Source: Erythroxylum novogranatense (lineage: Eukaryota; Streptophyta; Magnoliopsida; Malpighiales; Erythroxylaceae). Taken from it: a stretch of 64,000 nucleotides of DNA. The position numbers were made by a program, and so were the translations under genes. Of the stretch, positions 24,201-35,063 are shown in pieces; position 1 is the stretch's first letter; each line of letters opens with the position of its first letter. The notes beneath the pieces are model-generated. The model was given only the letters and a program-made list of their open reading frames with translations. It made no database searches and was not told where the DNA came from. The stretch covers positions 372,001-436,000 of the forward strand of contig JAIWQS010000215.1 of assembly GCA_029891385.1 (NCBI GenBank). The letters are read 5' to 3'.

Positions 24201-24641
24201 ATCCATAGACACCTCTGCCACAACACCTGCTTTGGCTAAAAAATCCTCCAAAGTCATCTCCCCCAAACTAGGCTGCTGCTCTCTAGTCTTCTTTTCCCCA
24301 TTATTTTTGGTTTCTTGAATATCTCTCCAGACCTCATCAACTGTTTTCTTGCTCAAGGAACTTGTTAATGACAGGTTTGCCTGATGTTGAGCAGTTTGAT
24401 TAGCCAATTGTACACCCTCAAGCTCAATACCCATCGACTGATTAGCTTCAGCAGTCCATACATTCTTGAGAAGTTCATCAAGGTTCATACTGCTCAAGGG
24501 TTTCCCCAAGTCACCCAACTGATTCTGAACCTCATCCAAAGTGAGACTGTACAATGAATTTTGACGTACCAATGGCTGGTAATCGGACTGTTTGCCGTTA
24601 CTACCACCATCACCTTGAGATCCCATTGTACGCATCCCCAT
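21289..24641 (-). CDS. AREB3/DPBF3-like group A bZIP transcription factor (three coding exons)
   Basis: Coding exons on minus are 24641-23823, 23709-23638 and 21369-21289 (stop TAG). Both introns are phase 0 with GT..AG ends: 113 bp and 2268 bp. The product is 323 residues, a usual length for this family. In order: C1 motif at 26-43 (RQNSLYSLTLDEVQNQLG, with a kinase-type RQxS at Ser29); C2 at 50-62 (MNLDELLKNVW); C3 at 96-109 (LSKKTVDEVWRDIQ); GEMTLEDFLAKAGVV at 127-141; basic region with N261-x7-R269 (NRESAARSRARKQ); leucines 279, 286 and 293 of the zipper; C-terminal C4 motif LRRTSSAPF at 315-323. Family knowledge: these nuclear dimers bind ABRE (ACGTGG/TC) elements in abscisic-acid and seed programmes and are activated by SnRK2 phosphorylation at RxxS sites. 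The order C1-C2-C3-bZIP-C4 and wording are closest to Arabidopsis AREB3/DPBF3. A start at Met6 (24626) has a better context (ACAATGG) and would give 318 residues. Confidence 0.93.
21370..23637 (-). other. Long intron 2 of the bZIP gene
   Basis: Donor AAAG/GT at 23637-23636 and acceptor CTCACAG at 21370. It splits the zipper-encoding sequence from the final 26 codons that hold the C4 motif. No transposon protein or RNA gene was recognised in it. Short ORFs such as 23133-22921 are chance. Confidence 0.85.
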
Positions 24642-24668
24642 TTAGCAAATCTTCACATAACAACTCAT
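24642..24668 (-). CDS. 8-codon upstream ORF abutting the bZIP start
   Basis: On minus, ATG at 24668 encodes MSCYVKIC and its TAA ends at 24642, directly before the bZIP ATG at 24641 (TAAATG). It lies in the short second leader exon predicted from an acceptor at 24679. Whether it is translated is unknown. If it is, it could lower initiation at Met1 and favour Met6, or permit reinitiation. Confidence 0.5.
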   Translation of the reverse strand: MSCYVKIC

Positions 24669-24678
24669 TTTGAATACC

Positions 24679-25563
24679 CTGCTCAAATTACTTAAGATTA
24701 CAACTTCAGTGATCCCAAGGTTTGGAAGAATCAAGCCCCGAGAATCTACCACCACATCTGAACCTGAATTACAATCAGCGCAATCAATCCCAAACTCAAA
24801 AGATGTCGATATGAACCAATTCAAATATGGGAAGATTAATATCCTTTTCTTTTACCTAAAAGCAATCGAGAAAATTATATTAGAGACCTAAAAGAATAAA
24901 TAAGCACTAAAACAAAAAAGAAAGTCCAATTAAAATCAAAAGAAGTTTGATTGAAGCTAAATATTACAAATTGAGCATGAACACTAGCAGAAATAAAATC
25001 CCGTCCTTAGAACCTGAATTCAGCGGGGCTTTATAAAACTGCCAAATTTAAACCACAAAATATCATAGAAACAGACCCAGCATTAAATGCAAAAAGAGAA
25101 ACTCACATAAGGTAAATAGAACTCATCAAAACATCGAAATTGAAGACGCAATTTGACGAGCACCGTTTCCCAGAAACAACATTAACCAAAAAAAAAATTA
25201 AAATACGCATAATGGAGGATCAAATCAAACTGATCCCTGCACTGCAATATGAATTGGAATCCATCAGTCTAAAATAATCCAATTTGAGAATCGAACAAAG
25301 AAATAGAGGAAGAAGCAATTGCATGAAGCCAAAGAAAATAGGAAAAATAAATTATAAAAAAAGGCTTAAGAGGGGGGAATTTTGATTGCATGATTGTCCG
25401 AACAATAACAGAGAAATGCAGAGTCCCCAAAAAAAAAAAAAAAGGAACAAAAGTTTTCTCATACTAAAACTCCCAAATGCAACTTAAAAATCAAAGCTTT
25501 CCCCAGAGAGAAACGGCACACTTGAAAAGAGAGCTGAGAGAGATAAGTGAAAACAAAACTTAC
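24679..25563 (-). other. Predicted 5'-UTR intron of the bZIP gene
   Basis: Strong donor AAA/GTAAGT at 25563-25558 and acceptor TTGAGCAG/GG ending at 24679, both on minus; length 885 bp. The region between contains several poly-A/T runs and no long ORF, as expected for a leader intron. No transcript evidence is available here. Confidence 0.55.
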
Positions 25564-26150
25564 TTTGGTAGGATTCAAATTTCGAACCCAAAATTAGCTA
25601 CTGTTTTTCTTCTCTTCTTCTATACATTATTTCAGAGAAACGTTTTAGAGAGCCAAAGAAGAGTTTTTGGAATGTTTTTCTTTTTCAAAAAACTTCGTTT
25701 AAATTGTGAGTCGCTTTAAATGGCCCATTTTGGTCTTACATAGTTTTATGGAAATTGGGTTACCGTAAGGACGGCCTCATGTGGTAATCATGGAACCCCA
25801 CCTAATTGGTCAACTCTCCACGTGGCCTCTTGTTCTTTCACCAATTCACTTGCAGCATTGCATTGCATAATAACACTTGCCGCTTCCATAGTATGGTAGA
25901 GATGGCGGCAGGCGAATATCACCCCAAAAGACTCAAAATGTGCTCAGAGTTGCAGTCGGACAAAGCCAACTGTAGATAGTTTTTGTCGAGTACTGAAGGG
26001 TCTGGAAGCTTTTGGATATATATATATAAACGTTCTCATGATGAACGACTGAAGGTGCATGTGGCAGTTTCTCCTCTCTTTTTTCTGGTTGCTTTATAAT
26101 CAAATTCAATTTGGTTGTTGAAATTTTTTCCGAAACTATAAATTTTATCA
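25564..26150 (-). promoter_or_regulatory. Probable first leader exon and promoter of the bZIP gene, with ABRE
   Basis: The leader exon probably lies at ~25564-25700. Upstream, the near-palindromic CCACGTGGCC at 25818-25827 is a G-box/ABRE (ACGTGGC). A GGTCAA W-box-like motif is at 25808-25813, and a CCAAT-type sequence is close by at 25804-25809. TTTAAA boxes occur at 25698 and 25715. The transcription start is not determined. An ABRE at this place fits feedback by this factor or its relatives. Confidence 0.6.
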
Positions 26151-27786
26151 CAGGTCAACGTCAATATCAAATTTTATTTTTAATAATTGTTGAATGGTAC
26201 TCTAAAACCTTCTTTCTCAAACTTGACAAGTCTCTTTTTCTTGAGTTTGTTTTACAAGTCTATCTTATACTCTAACGTCTCCAAAATAGCTCGAATTTGC
26301 CATTTCTCCATGTTGTGGGCAGGAGTTACTCACTGTAATTGACACCTTAAATCCCATGTCTTATGAATGTTGCCTCAAAGAGATAAGAACATGACGAAAA
26401 ACTCAATATTTTTGGGAGAGCCTTAAGTGTAGGAGGGAGAAGCTTCTCCATGCGTTCTCTCTTTTGCAACTTAGAGAAATAGAAAATGGGTTAGACCTTC
26501 CAATAAATAACCACTTGTTAACTTTGTCTCTCTTGTAAAACCAAGCTTACTTGTCCACTTTCTTATTAGGTTTGTCTTTGTAGTAAGACCGAGTTTTTTA
26601 TCCACTTTGATTTGGCACATAATATTATTTTGTCAATGTGAACATATTATATTATTTTGCAACGTCTCCCACTTGTACGCATTGGCAACAACATATGTTC
26701 CATTGACAACACATGCTTGAGAAAGAACAACACATGTTTATACGTAGCAACAAATGTTTTGTTCATAGCAACTCATGCTTTATTTCTCAACCTTAAATAT
26801 TCATTTTCACTATCATCAATAAAATAGAGCGTGTGACCATACAAGAAAGGTACCGACAAGGATCGTTACATTAAGTTACCATCTCGTTACATTAAGTTAC
26901 CATTAAACTAACGTAACGTCACTCAAGATCTCGTTATATCCCAAATCATTTCTAATCACACTAGATTTTGCATCTCTGATCCCTCTTTTCATAAAGAGTT
27001 ATGCAAAATCCCATAATGTATTTGTACTCATGGTTACCACATTTGTAACCGCCTGGGCAATGAGTCACTAATAGATTGTGTGATATCAAAATGAATTTTC
27101 CTTAGACACTCGTGTCAATCCATGAAGTCTTGGTTGCTTTCCTAGTCATACCCCGCTATACCGCATCATTCATAGCCCTTGGATAATATGCTAAAGTAGC
27201 AACTCCAATTCTCAACTTCATAACATATGTCAAAGTTCCAATGGGTATAGAGGTGGACTAGATGTCCACAGGGCTCATATAGTGATGAAGAAGGGACCTA
27301 TTCATCACTCCCTTATTTGGTCGCCTTAAGCACATGCAGTATGAAGTGCATGCTATAGTGGAGCTCCCACTAAGGATTTGTCACGCTCTAAATAACACCA
27401 TACAAAACACGACCAGTCACTCTAAAAAGTGACCGAATTGAGCCACAATAGACTCAAATCTAGCTTCATATAGGCTACATGGATACACTTTTCATGTTTG
27501 ACTAAAAGTCTCATCTTAGCTTTTCATTAAGGCATATACAAAATCCTTAATCACGTCATAGTAATTAAGAAGATTGCCTATCATTTTGTACCTTACAAAA
27601 CTTTGTCTCATCCCACTTGCTATCATAGCAGTAGGGCGATGTTCTCGTGTGAGAGAGCAACCTCAAGCTTGGTGATAATTTTTAGAAATGTGTCATTTTT
27701 AATTAAACCTTAATTTACTATGCAAATTTACACAAGATTAAAATGAAAAAATATTTCATTAATTCATAAGTAAATGTTCAAATACA
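26151..27786 (-). repeat. Probable 3' non-coding region and LTR of a Copia remnant
   Basis: Lies directly downstream (minus) of the RNase H fragment at 27787. The minus strand has a purine-rich AAGTGGGATGAGA near 27615-27630, where a polypurine tract would be, followed by ~1.2 kb of non-coding sequence. A five-fold imperfect repeat of the type caacacatgtt occurs at 26686-26775, and a 20-bp duplication containing gttacattaagttacc at ~26865-26905. LTR ends could not be fixed. Confidence 0.45.
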
Positions 27787-29246
27787 TCAAATCCTTAACA
27801 AACCTAAACCCCTAATGTGATTTTTAAAAGCATCTCTAGCAATGGGTTTAAGATCAGCTATCATATCTCTCGTAGAAACATGCTTTTGGACCACATGTCC
27901 TTGTGCAATGATATCACAGATGAAGTGGTACTGAGTATCTATATGCTTTTTTTTTCCATGATACTTCGGGTCCTTTACATAGGCAATTGCAGCTGTGTTA
28001 TCACAATAGATAACTATGGCCTCACAAAGATGCCTAGTAATGTTGAGGCTCCTAAAAAATCTCCTCAACCATATCACCTCTTACATTGTTGAGGTACCTG
28101 CAATATACTCGGACTCCATCATGGACAATAATCATTGTTGTTTCTTGCTACACCAAGAAATGGTTCCTCCTCAAAAATTGAAAGCATATTCTAATGTGGA
28201 CTTTTTCTCATATTTATCAATAGATCTATCGGCATCACTATATCCAACCAATTTGAGGCACCCACCTTGATAGCGTAAAGCCATGTTGGTGGTTCCTCTT
28301 AGACATCTAAGTATCCTTTTGACCGCTACCCAATGCACAGGTCCAGGATTACTTTGATATCTACTAACCATCCCAATTGTAAAGCATATGTCAGGTCGAG
28401 TACATAATGTAGCATACATTAGACTACCAATAGCGTTTGCATATGACACCTTAGCCATTTTCTATTTTTCTTCCTCTATATTAGGACATTGATCCATACT
28501 TAGGTATAGGTCCTTCTCCATTAAAGTGTCAATAGGTTTGTATTTATGCATATGGAAACATTCCAATAACTTATTAATATAGGTTTTTTTAGACAAACTC
28601 ATAAATCTCTTAAAACGATCCCTCGAGATCTTAACCCTGAGAACATAATCTGCTTCAACCATGCCCTTCATTTTAAAGTAGAGGACAACCACTTTTAAGT
28701 GGCAATGATTATCTCTATATCATTCTCAGCTCTCAAAATATCATCTACATATAAAGAGAGTATAAGAAACACATTCTCTTGTCTCTTTATGTAAATAGAA
28801 TGGTCCTCTTCAACCATTACAAAGCCTACTGATGCAAAGGCTTGATGAATTCTAAGATACCATTGCCTAGATGATTATTTTAGGTCATAAATGGAATGTC
28901 TCAAACGACACAATTTGTGCTCTTATCCCTCTGCCCGAAACCTAACAGGTTGATCCATATATATCTTTTCATTTATTTCTCCATTCAGAAATTTCGTTTT
29001 AACTTCCATTTGGAGCAAATCCAAATCCAAATGTGCAATAATAGCTAGGATGAGATGAATAGACACAAATCTCACGACAGTAGAAAATGTCTCATCATAG
29101 TCCACACCTTCCTTTTAGGTGTAACCTTTTGCCACTAATTGGGCCTTATACTTATCAATTGATCCATCTGCCTTGTGCTTAACCTTCAAGACCTACTTGT
29201 TTCTAATGGTTTTACACCCAATAAGTAGGTTGACTAAGTCCCATAC
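27787..29246 (-). pseudogene. Copia reverse transcriptase-RNase H fragment
   Basis: Read on minus from 29246 down. Visible blocks are DYDETFSTVVRF and LLQMEVKTKFLNGEINEKIY (29105-28923), the catalytic LYVDDIL near 28745, YINKLLECFHMHKYKPIDT (28692-28462), then YANAIGSLMYA, RPDICFTIGMVSRYQSNPG and LRGTTNMALRY (28458-28171). RNase H blocks are YCDNTAAIAYVKDPKYHGK and RDMIADLKPI (28077-27787). Many stops and frameshifts separate them. The sequence differs clearly from the SIRE-like family and from the plus-strand Copia family to its right. Its upstream part is cut off by the insertion of the next element at 29247. Confidence 0.88.
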
Positions 29247-30583
29247 TGTTAGAGTAGTGCCCTAAAGGCAATCGCTTTTAGCGCGTTTTGTACAAAGTTG
29301 TGTAAAGACTTTATGAATAAATAAAGAAAGACATATTTCATTAATTTGATGTTCATTATTTATGAACTGATATTGATCAATAAGCAAATTAATGAAGTCC
29401 ATGGTACATGACATAGCATGAAGGAAATTGTGATTTGATCATACTACTGAGATTCCTATCATGTGCAATTATGTCATTATCTAAATTATTCTAGTCATAG
29501 GATTCTTGGCTGGACATTGGTAATCCGGAGAGACTAGCACATCTCAAATTGCTTGAGTTGATCAAGCGATGGATCTCGAAGCTGTAAATATGAGGTATTT
29601 AGGGTTGAGATGTGAATGCTTACTAGAGGTAGTAAGTACATTGTATGACTGCTATGAGATCATCACATGGATGTTCTATTCTAATGTCAGTGATAATCTC
29701 ATCATAGCAATGGTGCAAGTATCCTTAGAATTGAGGTACTCGAGGATATTTTGGATCTTGATTACGTGCTTTGATTCCATTCCTTGTTGCCTTACATAGG
29801 TCACTTTCGTAGGGTAGTGATTAGTGCGACTTGAGGTATTTAAAGGTAATTGAATAGCCAATAGAAGATTCACCACTTCTATGATATGAAGTTGATACCC
29901 ATGGCCTCTTGTCGAGGTCATTACTTGAAAATTCGGTAGGAATACATATGTCATGAAGAGTGTCTTCAGTGACATATAAAGTAATGAGTCGGGGCGAGAA
30001 CTAATATCACTTGGACTAGATTTGACGTGGTCGATCTAGTAAGAGTTGACACTTTGTCCATACTCATAACCAAGTGGGGTATAGCATGGTGAAAAGGCGA
30101 ATTGCACAAAGAATTATCTATGGAAAGGTTAAGTGATATGGTTCATGATGAATATATGTTCATTCATCAAACCAATTACTTTCCGGTCAATTGAGGGTCA
30201 TGATGTGTTGCTAGATCACGCTCATGACTTGCTTCGATTAAGTGTTAATCTAAGTGGCCAACATAGGGAACTAATGGGTCACACGCATAAGAGTGTCTCG
30301 GAGAATTCGTAAAATAGTTTTAGACAGAGATCCAATAAATGGAGAGCAATAGGATTAAATAGATCCCGATGAGATCGAGATATGTCCCGATGAGATCACG
30401 ACATCGATATTCTTGAAAAAAGTTTCAGTAGTTTTTCCATCGGGACCCATGAGGCCCGACTCAATATGTTGGACGCTTGACATTTATATATATATATCTT
30501 ATTAATTAATTAAAGAATTAATTAATATATATATATATATGGGGTTTACGTGGAAGGAGGAGAATTAGCCTTATCATCTTAAA

Positions 30584-30622
<39 letters not shown>

Positions 30623-31087
30623 GCTAACGTGGATGTATGATCCACCATTAGCTTTTAATGCATTTAATGGTAAAAGACAAAAGGCTAATGTAGAGATGAG
30701 AAGTGTTGATGTCGTGGGTTTTTAAGATGGTTCTTGAAAATCAAAGGCTTAGGTTTTAAAAGAAGAAAGAGTTCTTCTTCTTAAGCTCTCCATCAACGAT
30801 CTCCAAGCTTCTCCTCTCCTCTTCATCGTTTCTCCATAGCTCTCCAAGAACAAATGTAAGATCTAGCAGTCTTTAATTTATTCTAGCTATTCTCGGGTCA
30901 AAGGGTTTGCCCGGTTAGGTTCTCCGATCTCTGCGTGGATCTGAATTAGAGGCGGTCTCCTTTGGTGTTATGGTTTGAGTTTGTTATATAGACACATGAA
31001 TCCTGGCTTTCGGGAAGGTCCCAGAATAAACAATTTTTTGTTTTCCGCACCTTGTACATGTGATGTACACACCGGGATTTTCCTACA
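29247..31087 (+). repeat. 5' LTR of outer plus-strand Copia
   Basis: Starts TGTTAGAGTAGTGCC and ends TTTTCCTACA; 1841 bp. It contains AT dinucleotide runs at ~30525-30540 and ~30584-30620. Homologous to 33199-35048 and 40818-42656. Confidence 0.9.
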
Positions 31088-31088
31088 G

Positions 31089-31101
31089 TGGTATCAGAGC
31101 C
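31089..31101 (+). promoter_or_regulatory. Primer-binding site of outer plus-strand Copia
   Basis: TGGTATCAGAGCC two bases after the LTR end, complementary to initiator-Met tRNA. Confidence 0.9.
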
Positions 31102-33193
31102 ACTTGTGTCGTATATAACGAAGAAATCATAACAAGGTCTGAGCCGCCTATTAGTTTGTGACGATGATGCATGTTAACTGTGTTAATTTTGAATTCAGTG
31201 TAGAAATATTGTTTTTGAAATTTTCTTACTCAGATATACTCATAAGATGTTGTTGAATATGTCTGTAGAAGACCAGAATTTATCAATGTGATTTGATATA
31301 GTTTTGCTAATTTATTCCCTAATGTTACGGTTCTTTGTGTTTGTGTACATTCCTTGAACAGGCATGCTTGTAAATTCGAGAATAAATTGTAGAAATTGTT
31401 TTTTGGATTTTTTTTCACCGACATGTCTCTAAGATGTTTATGAATGTCTATGAGGATGGAAAAATATTTTCGAGGTGATTTACTATTTATTTGAGAATTT
31501 ATCGTGTCTTCTTTGGGAATAAGCGTGTTGAGGAACACAGATTCTACATTAAGCTTTGTTGCTAAGGTTGGATGAATTTTGTTGGAAATAAATCCTGAAA
31601 AATTCATGGAGAATGTTGTGAACATGTAGTAACCTCGTTAATTTTCTCAGAATTTATTGAAATTGTTTCAATGAGTTTTTCAAGCAAAAGACGAGCTTGC
31701 GGTTTGAGAAAGTTGTTGGGCTATTTTTGTTTGGAATGATTGATTGTGTTTCTCAATTCCAATGCCTTGGATCATTTTTAATGTGATTAAAAATGTGTTA
31801 CATTGATGTTGTATGCTTGCCAAACTGATTTTCTTGAAATTGGGTTTCCAAAAATTTTCGGATGTCAAATATGTCACATTAGCGTCTCGTTAGTGTATTT
31901 CGTTGTCTTGATTGTTTTGGCCGTCCCAAATTTTGTGACCAGTGCCGAAGTAGTCTTGATAAAGTGTAGACTACCTAGAGATACTTAGGGTGATAGTTTG
32001 ATATTCACAAAATTATTTGGAAATCTAAATGAATAGTAGTGTATTCATCGATTTCAAGTATTTCATGTATAGTATAACTATATATGGTAAGCATGATACA
32101 ATAAAAGTGTTTCATTGGTACATCAAAGTAGAGTATATTATATTTGGTATTGTGAATTTGAACTACACGGATTGAGAAATTAGTCGATTAGAAAGCAATT
32201 CCACATATATAAGTCGACTTACACATGCATAAGTCGACTTGTTCGTGCACATAAGTCGACTTGTACGTGCACAGTATCATAAGTCGACTTGCACAATGGT
32301 ATAAGTCGACTTGTACTTTCACAGTAGCATAAGTCGACTTACACAAGTCGACTTACAACATGCAAAGGTGGGATGATGGTTGATCAAAAGTATAGACTCA
32401 ATGTGATTGATGAAATGTCCTAAATCATTCCATATAGTCATGGTGACTATAATCCTACAGCTTGGAGAAGAAGAAGATGAGACAAGAGTTTGAAAACCCT
32501 CACATATAATATGAAAACTAACGCCTTCCATTAATATGGGGAGAACCAGAGTTCTTATAGAGTTTGGGTTGTTGGGTAAACCCAAGCTCACTCTATACGG
32601 ATATGTTGAACCATGAAAATGAGATTTTGAATTAATGGGTGGGTTTTCACTAGAAGCGTTGATTTGTTGAGTAAACTCAAGGTCAGCGTGAGCGAGGCAA
32701 AATTGGGTAGTGTACATCGGATATACAGCGCATCAAGAGTTGATAACCCAATGTGTGTGCATACATCACGAGTTGATAGCACTAGTCGATAATAGCTTTG
32801 TGATGTAAGCTGGTATGCACGATACGCCGATTGATCTAAGGTGGCTTGTTAGGTAAAACCAAGGTCATTTTAGTAATGTCGGATATCGTGATGCAATTGG
32901 TATGGTGATACCCACGATTGACCTAAAGTGGCTTGTTGGGTAAACCCAGGTCATTTTAGTAATGTCGACTATCGACCCACTAAGACATTTTGTCATAATG
33001 TTTCTTGGATTAAGTAGTGAGGGTTATGGATTCTTTGAAACTAGTAGGAGCCATATGCATGTCATGTAAGTCCTTATGATCATGCATGAAATTCTATTCT
33101 AACATTCTTTCTCTCTTTCCTATAGGTTATTGAAGTTGACTTCGGTGTGAACTTGTGCTCACTAATGGATTGAACAAATTATTTGGACCCTGA
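31102..33193 (+). other. Long untranslated leader of outer plus-strand Copia
   Basis: About 2.1 kb without a meaningful ORF between primer-binding site and gag. It holds seven perfect copies of the palindrome AAGTCGACTT (32211-32354). Small hairpins of the form TTGGG-TAAA-CCCAA or TTGAG-TAAA-CTCAA occur at 32572-32585, 32667-32680 and 32936-32949, and a degenerate one at 32849-32862. The sister element has the same arrangement. Confidence 0.75.
32211..32354 (+). repeat. Palindromic AAGTCGACTT array in the leader, copy A
   Basis: Seven exact 10-bp palindromes start at 32211, 32231, 32253, 32281, 32303, 32331 and 32345, at spacings of 14-28 bp. Intervals share words such as acacatgcat and gtgcac. 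Confidence 0.92.
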
Positions 33194-33198
33194 CTTTC

Positions 33199-34473
33199 TG
33201 TTAGAGTAGTGCCTGAAGGCAATCGCCTTTAGCGCATTTTGTACAAAGTTATGTACATACTTTATGAATAAATAAAGAAAGACATATTTCATTAACTTCA
33301 TTTCATTATTTATGAATGGATATTGATCTATAAGCAAATTAATGAAGTCCATGATATATGACATAGCATGAAGGAAATTATGATGTGATCATACTAAAGA
33401 TTCCTATCATGTGCAATTATGTCGATTATCTAAATTATCCTATTCATAGGATTCTTGAGGCTGGACATCAGTGTCTGGAAAGACTAGCACATCTCAAGCT
33501 CCTTGATTTGATCAGCGATGGATCTCAAAAGTGTAAATATGAGATATGTAGGGTTGAGATGTGGATGCTTACTAGAGGTAGTAAGTACATTGGATGACTG
33601 CTATGAGATCATCACATGGATGTCTATTCTAATGTCGGTGATAATCTCATCATGCAATGGTGCAAGTATCCTTAGACTTGAGGTGCTCGAGGATATCTTG
33701 GATATTGATTACGTGTTTTGACTCCATTCCTTGTTGCCTTCTGAGAGGTCTCTCTAGGGTGGTGATTGGGTACATCTTGAGGTATTGAAGGTAATTGAGT
33801 AGCCAATAGAAGATTCACCGATTACGTGATAGCGAAGATGATACCATGGCCTCTTTATCGGGGTCATTACTTGGAAGTCTCGGTAAGACATATATGTCAT
33901 GAAGAATGTCTTCATTAACATATTAAGTAATGAGTCCCAGGACAAGAAGCGATATCACTGGACTAGATTTGACTTAGTCGGTCTAGTAAGAGTTGACACA
34001 TTGCCCATACTCATAACTAGGTGGGGTATAGCATGGTGAAAGGACGAATTGCAGTAATTGTCTATGGAAAGGTTCGTGATATGGTTCATGATGAATACAT
34101 GTTCATTCGTCAAACCAATTACTTTCGGTCAATTGGGGGTCATGATGTGTGGCTAGATACCGCTCATGACTTGCTTGGATTAAGTGTTAATCTAAGTGGC
34201 CAACATAAAAGGAACTAATGGGTCCTGGCGTATAAGAGTATCTCGGAGAATTAGTAAAATAGTTTTGGACAAAGTTCCAATATATAGAGAGCAAAAGGAT
34301 TAAATGGATCCCGATGAGATCGAGATATGTCCGATGAGATCACGACATTGATATTGCTAAAAAAGGTTTGAGGGGTTTTCCATCTTAAGGACGATAGGTA
34401 GTGGGGCCACCCAGTGTGGTGAACCACTTCAGCGTTTATTTATATATATATATAATTAATTAATTAATTAAAT

Positions 34474-34534
<61 letters not shown>

Positions 34535-35048
34535 GTGTATGATGGAAGAAGGGAGGAGAAGTTTCTTTATTTGCTTAGTCATCAAAAAGCATTTAATGGC
34601 TAGAAGACAAAAATGGAGAAGAGAGAGAGGTGATCATTGGTTATGAAAAAAGAAGAGTTTTAGAAACCTAAGTTCTAAGTTTATAAGATGATCATCGTGG
34701 GTTTTAGAGAAAACTTAAGGATTTGAGAGAAGAGTTTCTCTCAAGCTTCATCATCTTTCAAGCTCTTCTCAAGGCTTCACTTCCTCCATCATCGTTGATT
34801 CAAGCGCTTCAAGGACAAAGGTAGGAGCTAGCACTCTTTACTTTGTTCTAGCTATTCCAGGTCAAAGGTTTACCCCGGCTAGGTTCTCCGATCTCTGCGT
34901 GGATCTGGTTGGAGACGGTCTCCTTTGGCCGTTATGGTTTGAGTTTGTTGTATAGACACATGGATCCTGGCTTTCGGGAAGATTCTGGAAATTTTTTTTT
35001 GTTTTCCGCACCATGGGCATGTGATGCTCACACTAGGATTTTCCTACA
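33199..35048 (+). repeat. 5' LTR of inner plus-strand Copia
   Basis: TGTTAGAGTAG to TTTTCCTACA, 1850 bp. A long AT dinucleotide run at ~34440-34533 is much longer than in the 3' LTR. A primer-binding site (TGGTGTCAGAGCC, one substitution) follows at 35051-35063. Confidence 0.9.
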
Positions 35049-35063
35049 GTGGTGTCAGAGCCA

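Noticed and set aside
32211..32354. CRISPR-like array of spaced repeats
   Set aside because: The repeat is only 10 bp and fully palindromic, spacers are short and uneven, and the array lies in a plant Copia leader with a sister copy.
34440..34533. Long AT dinucleotide run as a possible origin or structural element
   Set aside because: It is a simple microsatellite within an LTR that varies in length between LTR copies; no further signal supports a function.
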